DNA of 17,447 nt from CAZWDO01 sp964632485 [NCBI: uncultured bacterium] (GTDB lineage: Bacteria > JAGOEH01). The notes under the pieces are model-generated. The model did not search any database. It was given only the letters and a program-made list of their open reading frames with translations, and was not told where the DNA came from. The DNA lies in NCBI GenBank assembly GCA_964632485.1, contig CAZWDO010000006.1, positions 55,104 to 72,550 of the forward strand, given 5' to 3'. Within the stretch, counting starts at the first letter, position 1. Each line of letters opens with the position of its first letter. This document shows positions 8,779-15,793 of the stretch, piece after piece. A program made the translations under genes and the position numbers.

Positions 8779-9867
8779 TTATTCCAATGCTCCTTCAATC
8801 ATAAAGCAATCGTCAAATTGACGGTATCGGGGAAATTTAATGCGTTTTGCTGTTGTCAATGAACGGATTGTCATCTGTTGAAATGGTGATTTCCCGGGTC
8901 CCAGAATCACGGGGCCATAAAAAAGATAAATCCGATCGACCCACTTTTCATCCAGGAAAAGAGCGCTTAACTGTTCCCCCGCTTCGATGAATACAGAAGA
9001 ATAGCCCGCGCGGTAAATCGCGTCGATCAGATCAGATGCTGTAAAGCAGCTTTGGCTTCCCGTGGGGAGCAGGATATAATCCAGTTCTTTCAACGATTCG
9101 TTGTAGGTTGGGGAGATGAGTCGGGTTTTTTGGTCCTGGTTTTGGCTGAATATATGGGCATCGGGGGGCAGATCGCCGGAATAAGAGACAATCAAGCGAT
9201 AGGGGTTATGGCGGTGCCGGCCGTAGCGAACGGTTAACTGCGGGTTATCGCATCGAATTGTTCCCGCGCCGGTTAACAGCGCGTCAAAACCTGCGCGCAA
9301 ATGATGGACGTATCGGCGGGCATACGGGTTGGTAATCCATTTGGAATTGCCGTCTATGTCCGCGATTTTGCCATCTAAGGTCAATGCCAGTTTTAAGGCG
9401 ATAAAAGGGCGTTTTTTTTCAATCCAGGTGAAAAACCGCTCGTTCAGTTTGCGCCCGGCTGAAGCTAATATGCCTTCGGTAACCGTGATGCCGTTCTCGC
9501 GAAGCAGGGTAATCGATTGCCCATTCACTTGAGGATTGGGGTCGCGATTGGCAATGACTACCCGGTCAATTCCGGCTTCAATGATCATATTCACGCAAGG
9601 AGGGGTTTTCCCATAGTGAAAACAAGGTTCCAAATTAACATAAAGCGTCGCTCCTTTGACGGATTCATGCGCGTTTAAAAGCGCCTCGTACTCGGCATGG
9701 GGCTGGCCAGCCTGTCGATGGTACCCCTCGCTGATGATCCTGTTTTCCTTCACGATGAGGGCGCCCACCAGTGGATTGGGATTGACTTTGCCCCAGCCTT
9801 GCTTAGCCAGTTTTAACGCCTGCTTCATATATATCAAATCGGCGCGGGATGTTTGCACTCCACTCAT
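8779..9867 (-). CDS. ribD: Bifunctional diaminohydroxyphosphoribosylaminopyrimidine deaminase / uracil reductase
   Basis: RibD carries out the deamination and side-chain reduction steps of riboflavin synthesis. The N-terminal deaminase domain (about 8-145) has VNPNPLVGALIV, the zinc His57 and catalytic Glu59 in PHAEYEAL, and zinc Cys82 and Cys91 in LEPCFHYGKTPPC. The C-terminal reductase domain (from about 148) has RPFIALKLALTLDGKIAD, SKWITNPYARRYVHHLRA, DALLTGAGTIRCDNPQLTVR and FIEAGEQL. I place the start at ATG 9867 (362 residues), because AGGA lies 7 bases upstream; the TTG just before it would be only 4 bases away. It is the first rib gene, 88 bp after the upstream lipoprotein gene, behind a recognisable promoter. 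Confidence 0.96.
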   Translation of the reverse strand: MSGVQTSRADLIYMKQALKLAKQGWGKVNPNPLVGALIVKENRIISEGYHRQAGQPHAEYEALLNAHESVKGATLYVNLEPCFHYGKTPPCVNMIIEAGIDRVVIANRDPNPQVNGQSITLLRENGITVTEGILASAGRKLNERFFTWIEKKRPFIALKLALTLDGKIADIDGNSKWITNPYARRYVHHLRAGFDALLTGAGTIRCDNPQLTVRYGRHRHNPYRLIVSYSGDLPPDAHIFSQNQDQKTRLISPTYNESLKELDYILLPTGSQSCFTASDLIDAIYRAGYSSVFIEAGEQLSALFLDEKWVDRIYLFYGPVILGPGKSPFQQMTIRSLTTAKRIKFPRYRQFDDCFMIEGALE

Positions 9868-9905
9868 CAATAATTCCTGTCCTGTTGGATAAGGGTTCTC
9901 TCATA

Positions 9906-9934
9906 AAGTTAAATGATTTATTGATAAAAGTCAA
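9906..9934 (-). promoter_or_regulatory. Promoter of the rib-nusB-HD-GYP operon
   Basis: On the minus strand TTGACT (9929-9934) and TAACTT (9906-9911) are separated by 17 bases; the downstream part also reads TAACTTTA, close to the Bacteroidota-type TAnnTTTG element. The -35 is good and the -10 is weak. The leader would be about 30 nt, far shorter than an FMN riboswitch. Confidence 0.5.
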
Positions 9935-9938
9935 TAAA
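9917..9938. other. Inverted repeat over the rib promoter -35, candidate operator
   Basis: TTTATTGA (9917-9924) and TCAATAAA (9931-9938) are exact inverse copies separated by 6 bases, and the second arm contains the -35 hexamer. In the minus direction the T-run comes before the hairpin, not after it, so it does not read as a terminator of the upstream gene. A regulator dimer bound here would block RNA polymerase. The AT-rich composition makes chance possible. Confidence 0.3.
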
Positions 9939-9955
9939 AAAAAACAGATTTATCA

Positions 9956-11035
9956 CTATTCCTGACGGAAACAATAAAGCCATCGGTGGCTGGTTCCAAC
10001 ATACCACTCATTGCCATGGCGCGTCGGCATCGCGTGAATCATTCCTTTCAGCCGTACCGACCATTTGACCCTTCCTTCGGTTCGGTTAAATATTTCAAGG
10101 CTCCCATCAAGATAAGTAATAAGAAGTCTGACGCTATCTATGGTTTGGACGCCCACAATTTCACTTTTTCCCTGATAAATTGCGCGCGCTCCCTGAGTAT
10201 TTTTTTGAATGATTTGATTGTTATTCAACAGCAAAAGCGCCTCGCGGCTATTAAGTTGAATGATTTGCCGCGCGGGATGTGGAAGTGAATCGCAGATTGG
10301 ATTTTCAATATTTTCTAAAGTCCATTGATAAAAAACTCCATTTCCATTTATAGCATAAAAGTTATCATCCACCGCTTGCAAAGGGAGCTGGAAAAATGTG
10401 GCCAGCGTCCCGGCAATATGGAATTTCCGTTGAAAAATATCGATATAAAGGATATAGCCGTTTTCTGTATTCGCTATTAACAGGTTGTTCCGTTTAATCA
10501 TGGGAAATAATGGACGACCCGGTAGCTGACCAATGGTTTGATGTTTTTTTTCCCGTATGTCTAATAGTTTGAGATAATTTTTATTATCAATCAGCGCAAT
10601 CACTGTATCCATGATTTCAATTCCGATAATGGGCGGGTGTTCTTTAGTGGACATAATCTTTTTTATCGTTGGGAGTTCATAAATAAAAAAATTATCCTTA
10701 TAGGTGCGCCCTACAGTAAAAAACAGAAAAGGTTCGTATAAGGCCATATTGGGGTCCGGACTTCCATTAAATTTGATTGTTCTGATTTTTTTACCGGAAT
10801 AGATATCGATAAAATGGATTTGCTGATGGCCTGTTGGGACGATCAGATAGTTATAAAAAAGGGTTGGAGAGGCGATAATGCTGGAATTAAGCTTCATTTT
10901 CCATACTAAAAGCATGGAATCGACTGTGGGTTGCGAAAAGGGTCGGGTGAGAGGCAATCTATTTATGGTTAAAGGTTTTTTCCAACATGCTGCAAAGATG
11001 AGGACCAAAGCCGAAATCAGTATTGAAATTTTCAT
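9956..11035 (-). CDS. PQQ-like beta-propeller lipoprotein of unknown function
   Basis: I do not recognise a named family. I place the start at ATG 11035 (359 residues), directly before the signal segment MKISILISALVLIFAAC. The open frame extends 16 codons further up, but those overlap the preceding gene and lack a ribosome site. FAAC is a slightly atypical lipobox, so the protein is probably lipid-anchored in the envelope. The body has blade-like repeats such as FIDIYSGKKIRTIKF and, at the C-terminus, DGSLEIFNRTEGRVKWSVRL followed by GNEWYVGTSHRWLYCF, resembling PQQ/BamB-like propeller repeats. It is third in the kinase cassette, starting 4 bp after its neighbour, so a scaffold or ligand-sensing role with that kinase is possible. 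The gene ends in three consecutive in-frame stops, TAG TGA TAA. Confidence 0.8.
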   Translation of the reverse strand: MKISILISALVLIFAACWKKPLTINRLPLTRPFSQPTVDSMLLVWKMKLNSSIIASPTLFYNYLIVPTGHQQIHFIDIYSGKKIRTIKFNGSPDPNMALYEPFLFFTVGRTYKDNFFIYELPTIKKIMSTKEHPPIIGIEIMDTVIALIDNKNYLKLLDIREKKHQTIGQLPGRPLFPMIKRNNLLIANTENGYILYIDIFQRKFHIAGTLATFFQLPLQAVDDNFYAINGNGVFYQWTLENIENPICDSLPHPARQIIQLNSREALLLLNNNQIIQKNTQGARAIYQGKSEIVGVQTIDSVRLLITYLDGSLEIFNRTEGRVKWSVRLKGMIHAMPTRHGNEWYVGTSHRWLYCFRQE

Positions 11036-11039
11036 TGAG

Positions 11040-11546
11040 TTACAATCTTTGTTTGAGTTCAAGGAGTATTTTTTCAGTTTCATTTTTGGCGTTGATGGGA
11101 TCGGCCGGGATCAGTTCCAGAAGGTCCAGCAGCCGACCCTGTTTTTTTTTGGTTTCTGAAGAGTCAATTTTTTTTTGTATCAGCAACTGATTCAGCGTTT
11201 TCTGGATTTCAGCCTGCTGGGCATGGAACCAGGTTTCAGTCTCTGGTCTCAATGAGTCTTTAATTTTACAGGTTTTATAAATGGAGTAATCGATCAGTTG
11301 AATAGCGGAATCAATTTGAATGGTTAATGCTTCTGGATTTTTAAAATAGTTTTCCCGATGGATACCAATCAGTCGCTGAATTTTGTGATGCCGGGCCTGG
11401 ATTTCCTGATACAGCAGAGGAGCGTAAAGGGCCCCATTAGCATTTTCAAGGCGGTCGAGTCTTTTATTTAATTCTTCCATTTTTTGATGAGGTAAACGGT
11501 CGCAGCAGAGGAGTGTTAGAAGAACAATCGAAATTAAGCATTTCAT
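11040..11546 (-). CDS. Small coiled-coil envelope protein, putative lipoprotein
   Basis: The 168-residue protein has a short hydrophobic N-terminus, MKCLISIVLLTLLCCDRL, with tandem Cys14-Cys15 that could be a lipidation site, although the residue before the Cys is not the usual Gly, Ala or Ser. The rest is predicted helical and strongly charged, with heptad-like EELNKRLDRLENA and long C-terminal helices. The piece NGALYAPLLYQEIQARHHKI faintly resembles DUF4398-type repeats (AxGAxYAPxxY) of some envelope proteins; this is a resemblance only. Its ATG overlaps the kinase stop as ATGA, and the next gene starts 4 bp downstream, so its job is probably tied to that kinase. No function can be assigned. 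Confidence 0.8.
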   Translation of the reverse strand: MKCLISIVLLTLLCCDRLPHQKMEELNKRLDRLENANGALYAPLLYQEIQARHHKIQRLIGIHRENYFKNPEALTIQIDSAIQLIDYSIYKTCKIKDSLRPETETWFHAQQAEIQKTLNQLLIQKKIDSSETKKKQGRLLDLLELIPADPINAKNETEKILLELKQRL

Positions 11547-14500
11547 AAGAGATGTTCCAGGGTCGGCAGAGTGAAGTAAAAAGTGGCGCCGCTTGAGGTG
11601 TTATTTTTAGCCTTGATTTCACCATGATGGAGTTCCACCAGTTTTTGGGCAATGGCCAATCCCAATCCATGGCTGGATTCTCCGGCGGTAGGCTTTGCGC
11701 TTAGTTTATTGTTAGAGTTGAAAATGAGCTTTAAATCCTCCTCGCTTAAACCTTGTCCGGAATCAATTATACTTGTTTTTACGAAATGATCATGCCGTTC
11801 ACAGGAAATGACGACATTACCTCCGGAATTCGTAAATTTTATCGCATTACTGACCAGATTGTCCAGGACTTCATGAATTCGGATTTTATCGATAGGAATG
11901 GGGGGGAATGATTCGCTTTGGAGAGACAAAGAAATGTTTTTCTGAATGGCCAGTTGATGATGATAATCATATATTTCCTGCAGAATGGCTTGATAATTTT
12001 CTTTTCGCAAATGGATTTTGATTGTGCCGCTTTCGATTGAGCTGAGGTCCAGCAGTTCATTGACCATAAACGTAATGCGGTCGAGGACTGAAGAGATTTT
12101 TGATGTATGGGCTAATAGCGCTTGAGCGGTATAAGCCCCCTGTTTAAGTTTAAACTCAATTAATTGAGTATTTCCACGAAGAATGGTTAATGGGTTTCTT
12201 AAATCATGGACGACCATCCCTAAAAAGTGGTTTTTTTCTTTATTGAGTTTCATTAATTCCTGATTGCGCGCTTCCAATTCCCGGGTTCGTTCCTGAACTA
12301 ATTGGGCTAACCGTTTTTTTTGTGTCTTGAGCTGCCTGACTCGTAGGCGATAACCTAGTATCAACAATGTGATTGCCGTAACTATAGCGCTGATATTAAA
12401 CCATAGTGTCTGCCAAAACGGAGGTATAATTCGAAAATATGCGGTGGCAGTTGACCCTGAAATCTGATGGGTAGCTGATAGACCTTTAACCTGAAATTGA
12501 TAATCTCCGGAGACTAATTTAGGAAAAATCACTTGATTGTGGTTGCTGATGGTATCCCAGGAACTATCCACTCCGAGCAGACGATAAAGATAACAGATTT
12601 TTTCGCGTTGCCGATAGTCGAGAAGACTGAATTCGAATTTAATGGAATTCCATTGATGGGATAATTTAAACGGTAAATCCAAATCACTGATAAGCGAATC
12701 ATTTCCAACTTGAGTCGTAGCGATAATTTGCGTGATTATAGTCGGAAAATCATCGCGCCGCGAATCAAATATTTTATCAGATAGATAGTTTGCTCCACCT
12801 GAACATGAAAAAAACAGAACTCCGTCGGCATTGGCGGCGCAGGCATTGTATATTCTGCTGCCTGCAAGTCCATTGTTTTTGGTTAATTTGATAAGTTGGT
12901 TGTTTTCAGGGTTGTAGCGGATCAGATTGGATCTGCTTGCGATCCACCAAATACCCTTTGAGTCTTTAAGCATTGTCTGAACTGAAATAGAGGAAAATTC
13001 CTCACGAACAGTATCGATACGTCCATTGCGCGTGTTGAATTGATAAAGGCCGGAAGCAGTTCCGAGATTGATAATTCCGGGGGCTTCCTCCTGGATGGTT
13101 TTAATCTGATATCGTGGGAAGCGTTCATCAAGTTTAAGCCTCTTTGTAGCGAAATCGACAGCGCAAAGACCATAGGCGGTTCCGGCATAAATTGTCTGGT
13201 CGGAAGTTTGCGCGAAGGTGTTAATTTCTTGGATTGGTATGCTTTTCTGGTCTAAAATCGAGTCCGGGAAAATCCGTTCCCATTTGTTTTTTTCTCGGTC
13301 AAAGCAAGTAATCCCTTTCCCGGTTCCCACCCATAAGCGACCTTGGCGATCCAAAAGGAGGGCGTGAACAACATTTCCCCATAGTTCTGGAATTTCCTGA
13401 GTTTGAAAAAGATGGAATCGATCAGATTTTTCATCAAATCGATATAGACCTTTGAACGATCCAATCCAGAATACGGAGTCACTCGCATCTTCCTCAATGC
13501 AAAGGATTAGGTTGCTTTGGCTGTTCAAAGGATAATTCATATCCAGCCATCTGCGTTCAGCCTGCTGATAATTGGGGGCTTTGAACCGGTATAAACGGTT
13601 TTGACTACCCGCCCATAATCGGTTGTGTGAATCGTTGAAAAGAGAATAAATTACATTGTCGATGATCGATGAATCTTCTCCCGGAGTAGTTTGCAATAGT
13701 TTAAACATGTGGCGGCTGGGATCATATTGGTTAAGCCCTTCCTTAGTTCCAATCCAGATAACATCGCTTCGGTCCTGGAAAATACAATAGATTTGATTGT
13801 TACTCAGGCTGTTATAATCTGCTAGTTTTCTTTGGAATAAAACTGTTTCCTGTAAACCCGGGTTGTATTCAATCAAGCCGTTATGGCTGCCAATCCATAA
13901 ATGATCGTTCCGATCGATGAGCAGGCAGTTGATACGCAACGCTTCCAGGGAATAATGAATCCGGGGCAATTTTTGGGGACGGATAGAATTGTCAGCGCGA
14001 TCCCAATAGAACAATCCATTCATTGTGCTAATCCATATTCGGCCCTTTTTATCTTTTTTTAGATCGGTAATCCGAGCGTCGGGGAATGGATATTCAATTT
14101 GTCGAAAATGAAATATCCGTGTGTTGATTTCGAAGATGCCATTCCCAAAAGTCGCGACCCAGGTCAGGGTATCGTCGATCCTGAGTATTGAGCGCACAAC
14201 CCATTGCTCAGAATTAAGTTGGTTAGTCGCATGCAGAGGCAAATTCCCGATTTTTTTTTGCCGATGGTTGTATTCGTATATCCCTGAACCCAAGGTTCCC
14301 AACCAGATTGTGTTAGAATCGATGGGATATATTACGCGAATGCGGTTGTCTGTCAGCCAATGAGCTGTCAGTGAATCATGGAGGGGAAACTGGGGCTGTT
14401 TTTTATCAAGATCAAATTGAATCAAACCAAAGCTCATGCTTGCTAAGAACAATTGACCCGGCAGGATTTCATGGATAGCTAGAATACGATTTCTAATTAA

Positions 14501-14725
14501 TGGGTTTTGATAATTCCACGGTTGAGTCTCATAAAAATTAAAATCGTTACCGTCATATTGTAATAGTCCTTTATCACTCCCCAGCCAGATGAATCCTTGG
14601 CTATCCTGGGCAATTGCGAAAAATTCCCCGACATCGGGATAGTCGGGGATTTCAAGCCGTTGAATTGTCTGGCCCCGGAGGATCGGAATCAGGATAAAAA
14701 CGAGTAGCCATTTCAAGTGTTTCAT
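11543..14725 (-). CDS. Membrane sensor histidine kinase with double Reg_prop propeller and Y_Y_Y domain
   Basis: This 1060-residue protein starts with a signal segment (MKHLKWLLVFILIPILRG). A periplasmic sensor follows, with 14 two-component propeller repeats such as WLGSDKGLLQYD, WIGSHNGLIEYN and WVGTGKGITCFD. Fourteen repeats would make two seven-bladed propellers. A Y_Y_Y domain (about 685-770) precedes one membrane span (about 775-794), a coiled coil and the kinase core. The core has His840 in HDLRNPL, N-box NLVSNAIKFT, G1 DSGQGL and G2 HGLGLAIA, all intact. The architecture matches Bacteroides-type HTCS sensors, which often detect glycans, but the usual C-terminal receiver and AraC domains are absent. 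ATG 14725 is chosen because the signal peptide begins there; the frame continues up to a TTG at 14806 without support. The stop overlaps the next gene by 4 bp. Confidence 0.95.
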   Translation of the reverse strand: MKHLKWLLVFILIPILRGQTIQRLEIPDYPDVGEFFAIAQDSQGFIWLGSDKGLLQYDGNDFNFYETQPWNYQNPLIRNRILAIHEILPGQLFLASMSFGLIQFDLDKKQPQFPLHDSLTAHWLTDNRIRVIYPIDSNTIWLGTLGSGIYEYNHRQKKIGNLPLHATNQLNSEQWVVRSILRIDDTLTWVATFGNGIFEINTRIFHFRQIEYPFPDARITDLKKDKKGRIWISTMNGLFYWDRADNSIRPQKLPRIHYSLEALRINCLLIDRNDHLWIGSHNGLIEYNPGLQETVLFQRKLADYNSLSNNQIYCIFQDRSDVIWIGTKEGLNQYDPSRHMFKLLQTTPGEDSSIIDNVIYSLFNDSHNRLWAGSQNRLYRFKAPNYQQAERRWLDMNYPLNSQSNLILCIEEDASDSVFWIGSFKGLYRFDEKSDRFHLFQTQEIPELWGNVVHALLLDRQGRLWVGTGKGITCFDREKNKWERIFPDSILDQKSIPIQEINTFAQTSDQTIYAGTAYGLCAVDFATKRLKLDERFPRYQIKTIQEEAPGIINLGTASGLYQFNTRNGRIDTVREEFSSISVQTMLKDSKGIWWIASRSNLIRYNPENNQLIKLTKNNGLAGSRIYNACAANADGVLFFSCSGGANYLSDKIFDSRRDDFPTIITQIIATTQVGNDSLISDLDLPFKLSHQWNSIKFEFSLLDYRQREKICYLYRLLGVDSSWDTISNHNQVIFPKLVSGDYQFQVKGLSATHQISGSTATAYFRIIPPFWQTLWFNISAIVTAITLLILGYRLRVRQLKTQKKRLAQLVQERTRELEARNQELMKLNKEKNHFLGMVVHDLRNPLTILRGNTQLIEFKLKQGAYTAQALLAHTSKISSVLDRITFMVNELLDLSSIESGTIKIHLRKENYQAILQEIYDYHHQLAIQKNISLSLQSESFPPIPIDKIRIHEVLDNLVSNAIKFTNSGGNVVISCERHDHFVKTSIIDSGQGLSEEDLKLIFNSNNKLSAKPTAGESSHGLGLAIAQKLVELHHGEIKAKNNTSSGATFYFTLPTLEHLL

Positions 14726-14731
14726 GTGTTT

Positions 14732-14760
14732 ATTATAATAAATAAATATACCAAGAGCAA
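14732..14760 (-). promoter_or_regulatory. Promoter of the sensor kinase cassette, predicting a leaderless mRNA
   Basis: TTGCTC (14755-14760) and a perfect TATAAT (14732-14737) are 17 bases apart on the minus strand. Only six bases, AAACAC, separate the -10 from the ATG at 14725, so the expected +1 is the A of the start codon. No Shine-Dalgarno sequence precedes this ATG, which is consistent with leaderless translation. Confidence 0.5.
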
Positions 14761-14886
14761 GTTTTTTTTCTAAAGGAGTGAAATTTATAAAACTCAAATG
14801 TTGCAATAACTGATTGCTTCGATCTGATCGGATGTTGGGATTGGTAATTTCTGGAGTGATAGGTCCGATGAAATGGGGTGGCTGGT

Positions 14887-15561
14887 TTACTCAGTCGATT
14901 TTAAGGAAATCTGAATGACTTTATAACCGATCAGTATCGCTATCACAACCCAGAATACTCCCCAAAAAACAGGTGGCAGGAAGAATTGCTGGGACATGGC
15001 CCAGGCATCGGAACCCGGGACGGTGCGAACGATTAGGTCGTCTTTGATGTCGATGATCGCATAGAATATACTGGCAAGCCCGATAAACCTCAATACTCCG
15101 TCATTAATCCGGCTATTGCCCCACCGGCTTAAAACTCCGAAAATAATAGCGGTACTAAGTCCCAGAACAATCCCGAATATATTACGGACCCAAAGCGCGG
15201 TCACAAAAATCCATAATACTCCCAACGCTCCGGAAAGATGTCGATCATAACGGGTACGGGACGATATCAGCAAAATAGCCGAGCCCCAGAGCATACTGCC
15301 CAGATAGCCGGCGGGAATGATCACCCCAGGCCATCCCCCCATGGTATAGCAAACGCCTGATTCGTCCGGAGCAATGGCAATGCGAACAATCGAACCGCCT
15401 GTTAACAGGGCGCCAATACCGTGGCTGAGTTCGTGAAGCATCACTACCCAGAGACGAATGGGATAGAGCAGAAAACTGCTCCAAAAGAATAAACTGAGAA
15501 TAAATAGGGTTGCTATAGAGAGAAAATCCCCATATCGTTTGAAAAAACTGTCAGCTTTCAT
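14887..15561 (-). CDS. M50B-type membrane metalloprotease-like protein
   Basis: The 224-residue protein is mostly hydrophobic, with about six predicted membrane segments. The first (about 13-40) leads straight into HELSH at 43-47, the zinc-protease HExxH motif, followed by GIGALLTGG. Further family-like landmarks are IPAGYLGSMLWG and GSDAWAM in a loop before the last span. These fit the M50B-like group (Peptidase_M50B), a branch of the site-2-protease clan that is much less studied than S2P/RseP; proteolytic activity has rarely been shown, so peptidase function is an inference. ATG 15561 has AAGGAG five bases upstream. It is divergent from the deacetylase/hydrolase gene. The 161 bp between its stop and the kinase start carry the kinase promoter but no obvious terminator. 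Confidence 0.85.
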   Translation of the reverse strand: MKADSFFKRYGDFLSIATLFILSLFFWSSFLLYPIRLWVVMLHELSHGIGALLTGGSIVRIAIAPDESGVCYTMGGWPGVIIPAGYLGSMLWGSAILLISSRTRYDRHLSGALGVLWIFVTALWVRNIFGIVLGLSTAIIFGVLSRWGNSRINDGVLRFIGLASIFYAIIDIKDDLIVRTVPGSDAWAMSQQFFLPPVFWGVFWVVIAILIGYKVIQISLKSTE

Positions 15562-15579
15562 GGTTTCTCCTTTTAATCT

Positions 15580-15609
15580 ATTATAATTCCATTATTGCGA
15601 CTTTGTCAA
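15580..15609 (-). promoter_or_regulatory. Consensus promoter of the M50B-like gene
   Basis: On the minus strand TTGACA (15604-15609) and TATAAT (15580-15585) both match the sigma70 consensus exactly, with an 18-base spacer. The transcript would start near 15573, right at the AAGGAG ribosome site, giving a leader of about 12 nt. Confidence 0.75.
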
Positions 15610-15638
15610 GGAATTTTTTCGGATCGTATGCTTATCGG

Positions 15639-15652
15639 TTAAAATATTTTAA
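15639..15652. other. 14-bp perfect AT palindrome between divergent promoters
   Basis: TTAAAATATTTTAA is a perfect palindrome located 29 bp upstream of the M50 gene's -35 and 60 bp upstream of the -35 of the plus-strand gene. It could be a regulator site or an AT-rich UP-like element. It contains only A and T, so chance is a real alternative. Confidence 0.25.
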
Positions 15653-15673
15653 TAATGTTAAAAACACCGTGAA

Positions 15674-15690
15674 GGATTGATTGGATTGAT
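15674..15690. repeat. Tandem direct repeat GGATTGAT upstream of plus-strand promoter
   Basis: GGATTGAT occurs at 15674-15681 and again at 15683-15690, a 9-base period, ending 22 bases before the TTGACA of the downstream gene. The position suits an activator site, but two short copies are weak evidence. Confidence 0.3.
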
Positions 15691-15712
15691 AAATTTTATT
15701 TGTAATAAGAGG

Positions 15713-15741
15713 TTGACAAATTCTATATTGTCGGTTATAAT
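15713..15741 (+). promoter_or_regulatory. Perfect consensus promoter of the deacetylase/hydrolase gene
   Basis: TTGACA (15713-15718) and TATAAT (15736-15741) both match exactly with the optimal 17-base spacer. Transcription should start near 15748, giving a leader of about 46 nt with AGAGG shortly before the ATG at 15794. Confidence 0.8.
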
Positions 15742-15793
15742 GAATAGAGTTGCATGTTTATGAAAAATCACTAATCTTTGAAAGAGGTCGTTC

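Noticed and set aside
9868-9955. Possible FMN riboswitch before ribD.
   Set aside because: The gap is only 88 bp, shorter than the element, and none of the conserved FMN-riboswitch core sequences can be read on the minus strand.
9917-9975. Rho-independent terminator after the PQQ lipoprotein gene.
   Set aside because: A nine-T run follows the stop, but the only hairpin before it (TTCC/GGAA) is four base pairs and too far away; the good inverted repeat lies after the T-run.
11036-11083. Upstream start of the PQQ lipoprotein at 11083.
   Set aside because: It would place 16 charged residues before a clear signal peptide, overlaps the preceding gene by 44 bp and has no ribosome site; ATG 11035 fits better.
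11543-14725. Calling the kinase a full hybrid two-component (HTCS) protein.
   Set aside because: The protein ends right after the ATPase domain; there is no receiver or AraC DNA-binding domain, and the next gene is a small lipoprotein.
14820-14830. Palindrome CGATC-T-GATCG upstream of the kinase gene.
   Set aside because: It is short and lies about 60 bp beyond the -35; nothing else around it supports a regulatory role.
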